Assembly (NCBI RefSeq): GCF_000169175.1
Contig: NZ_AAWS01000017.1
Coordinates: 1 to 64,000 of the forward strand
DNA: 64,000 nucleotides
Source: Microscilla marina ATCC 23134
GTDB taxonomy: Bacteria > Bacteroidota > Bacteroidia > Cytophagales > Microscillaceae
Reading direction: 5' to 3'
Made by a program: the position numbers and the translations under genes
Part shown: one piece after another, positions 62,567-64,000 of the stretch
How positions within the stretch are numbered: the stretch's first letter is position 1
How the letters are laid out: every line of letters starts with the position of its first letter
Notes under the pieces: generated by a model
Told to the model about the DNA's origin: nothing
The model's input: only the letters and a program-made list of their open reading frames with translations
Databases searched by the model: none

Positions 62567-63748
62567 TTATTGTAGGTGCTGAGAGGCTGCCTCCAGTGTT
62601 TTTAAGCGGGGAAATTTTTGTTCGGCTTGGGCAAGGCTATATTGAAAGCTTTTTACCACATTATCTCGTTGTTTTATGTTGTTTTTCAACTCCTTGACCA
62701 ACTGTTTATTTTTGATAATCTGCACTTGAGCCTTTTTTACTTCGAGAGAATTCAAATAACTAAAATGATTGGTACGTCTTTCTAGTTTTCGGTACCTCAC
62801 CCTGAGTTGTTTGAATTTTTCAAGTATTGCCCCATGCTTGCTTAACATAGCATCTGCGAGTGCTACAGGCTTTTCTTTTTGTTCAAGTTTTGCCTGTACT
62901 AAACCTTTGATATGTCCCATCACCAATCCATTAGATTTTACTACCCGCTCTTGTTTCCATATTTCATTATGCCCTATCTTTTGTAGTTGTCTTATTTGAT
63001 AGTCTACTTGGTTAAGGTGTCTCAAGTAACGACGGAGCTCAGTAATTTGCCTGTAATGCTTTTGCATACCTTTGCGTAAGCGTTTGATGTATATTTGATT
63101 GTGTTTGATGAGGCGTTCAGCTTGTACTACCATTTGTTCGCTTTGTGCATTGAGGGCGTTGAGGTGGGCTATGCGTTGACGTTTTTGTTCAATGGCTGTT
63201 TGCATACTCTTGACAAGTGACTGTTTGCGGAGGATCAAGGCGTTAATTACTTTTTTTGGCGCAGTGCTAAATATCAACGCAAGGCAAAGGGCGATTAGAT
63301 TACATTTTAAAATGGCAGTTTTGCTGTACCACTCAAACTGTCTGAGTATTCTGCGTTTATCAAGTGGGATAAAGGTGTGTTGTTGTTCGTTGACCAGCTG
63401 CCGAACTTCTTCTAAAAACCTAGCGTGAAAACGATTGCCTTGTTCACGAAAGTAAATAAAAAGTAATAAAGCTATGAAGAATAAACCCAAAAATACCTGC
63501 AAAACAGGTAGCCAGTTTGTTAGCTTCCAAGGGAACAAAAATATAAACAGGGTAATGCCAGTACCTATAGCTGCCAATGCTATAAGAACCATCACAATAC
63601 CACGAAGTTTGCGGGTAGTAATAAACAGTGCTTGCCAAGGTTTTTCGTTGGCCATTTCAGCTGTGATCACAAACCAAGCCTGCAACCGTTTATGCCATTG
63701 TTTAGAAGTTTTGTCAGGAGCTGGTAAGCTATTTAAATCTTGCATCAA
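62567..63748 (-). CDS. Membrane protein with long coiled coil
   Basis: 393 residues (a second ATG at 63745). Hydrophobic segments lie near residues 48-69 (IVMVLIALAAIGTGITLFIF), 75-96 (LPVLQVFLGLFFIALLLFIY) and 147-164 (AILKCNLIALCLALIF), with the N-terminal 45 residues and a loop near 100-140 soluble. From about 185 to 390 the protein is a strongly charged coiled coil (LNALNAQSEQMVVQAERLIK, QIRQLQKIGHNEIWKQE). The layout suggests a membrane-anchored coiled-coil protein. I do not recognise the family. Confidence 0.72.
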   Translation of the reverse strand: MMQDLNSLPAPDKTSKQWHKRLQAWFVITAEMANEKPWQALFITTRKLRGIVMVLIALAAIGTGITLFIFLFPWKLTNWLPVLQVFLGLFFIALLLFIYFREQGNRFHARFLEEVRQLVNEQQHTFIPLDKRRILRQFEWYSKTAILKCNLIALCLALIFSTAPKKVINALILRKQSLVKSMQTAIEQKRQRIAHLNALNAQSEQMVVQAERLIKHNQIYIKRLRKGMQKHYRQITELRRYLRHLNQVDYQIRQLQKIGHNEIWKQERVVKSNGLVMGHIKGLVQAKLEQKEKPVALADAMLSKHGAILEKFKQLRVRYRKLERRTNHFSYLNSLEVKKAQVQIIKNKQLVKELKNNIKQRDNVVKSFQYSLAQAEQKFPRLKTLEAASQHLQ

Positions 63749-63881
63749 AAAAACTAAAATTATGAATTATAGCACAAGCCAAGTGGTTATATTGGGTGCA
63801 CTTGTTACAAATACCGCATTTTTCTGTTTTATCCAATGAATATTACTTTTATTTGCAAAAATTTTGTTGTCAAGCCTATCA

Positions 63882-64000
63882 ATGAACTACTTAATTCACA
63901 ACGTAGAAATAATAGACAAGCATTCCGAATTTAATCGCCAACGCAAAAGTATTCTCATCGAAAACGGCGTAATTACTCAGATTTCTGATATTTCACCTAC
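63882..64000 (+). CDS. Probable dihydroorotase / amidohydrolase, 5' part
   Basis: Only 39 codons are in the window (MNYLIHNVEIIDKHSEFNRQ, KSILIENGVITQISDI). The pattern LI-x-N-x(V/I)EI(I/V)-x5-D(I/V)LI-x-x-G-x-I is the beta-strand start of amidohydrolases and fits Bacteroidota dihydroorotases, which act in pyrimidine synthesis. The metal-binding HxH motif and remaining catalytic residues are beyond the end. Other amidohydrolases share this start. Confidence 0.65.
   Translation, partial: MNYLIHNVEIIDKHSEFNRQRKSILIENGVITQISDISP

Noticed and set aside
1-64000. tRNA or rRNA genes
   Set aside because: No cloverleaf-like or rRNA-like conserved sequence recognised by eye. A covariance scan would be needed to exclude a missed tRNA.

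Overview
The window looks like a chromosomal segment of a marine-type Bacteroidota, most likely order Cytophagales and Microscilla-like. This is inferred from protein families, not measured. Support comes from an AT-rich sequence, Bacteroidota-type promoter boxes (TAnnTTTG, once with a TTTG box 20 bases upstream), a SusC-like carboxypeptidase-regulatory domain on a TonB receptor, Bacteroidota families such as DUF3467 and DUF5606, and two leucine-rich-repeat proteins. No rRNA, tRNA, CRISPR array, intact transposase or prophage was recognised.

Layout. 1-12.1 kb is the conserved information-processing block: secE (partial)-nusG-rplK-rplA-rplJ-rplL-rpoB-rpoC, then a DUF3467 gene. Hairpins lie in the nusG/rplK, rplL/rpoB and rpoB/rpoC spacers and a strong terminator follows rpoC. 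12.2-26.3 kb holds mostly single-gene units: an orphan protein, a dicarboxylate/amino-acid symporter, a THUMP-like methyltransferase, a SUKH-like protein, a HEAT-cyclophilin lipoprotein, clpB, a TPR protein and small envelope proteins. 26.9-41.9 kb holds envelope and housekeeping genes: a serine hydrolase, an ABC ATPase with a membrane-fusion protein, a Wzz-like protein, saccharopine dehydrogenase, a HAMP/GAF/PAS receptor without output domain, cdd, a DUF5606 gene, engB and two glycosyltransferases.

41.9-54.8 kb is the accessory region and the most interesting part. It has a twice-frameshifted nucleotidyltransferase-like gene, a short-chain dehydrogenase/flavin reductase pair, and three copies of an unrecognised two-gene cassette (a ~70-residue protein, then a 104-118-residue protein behind a conserved hairpin leader). 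One cassette copy has a MITE-like insertion that rewrites its C-terminus. Between the cassette copies sit a histidine-rich small protein, a 164-bp near-perfect palindrome and a TonB-dependent receptor. Two LRR genes follow, then an ORF-less group II intron lodged in a copy of a second MITE-like family (other copies near 38.2 and 61.2 kb).

54.8-60.5 kb is a suf iron-sulfur assembly operon, sufB-[AAA ATPase]-sufC-[pentapeptide repeat]-sufD, with a textbook Bacteroidota promoter. The last 3.5 kb has two paralogous TPR-like small proteins, a coiled-coil membrane protein and the start of a probable dihydroorotase.

The best candidate for an undescribed system is the triplicated gene-pair cassette (44.3-45.9 kb and 49.1-49.8 kb): it has conserved leaders, identical N-termini, diverged remainders, and its own terminators.
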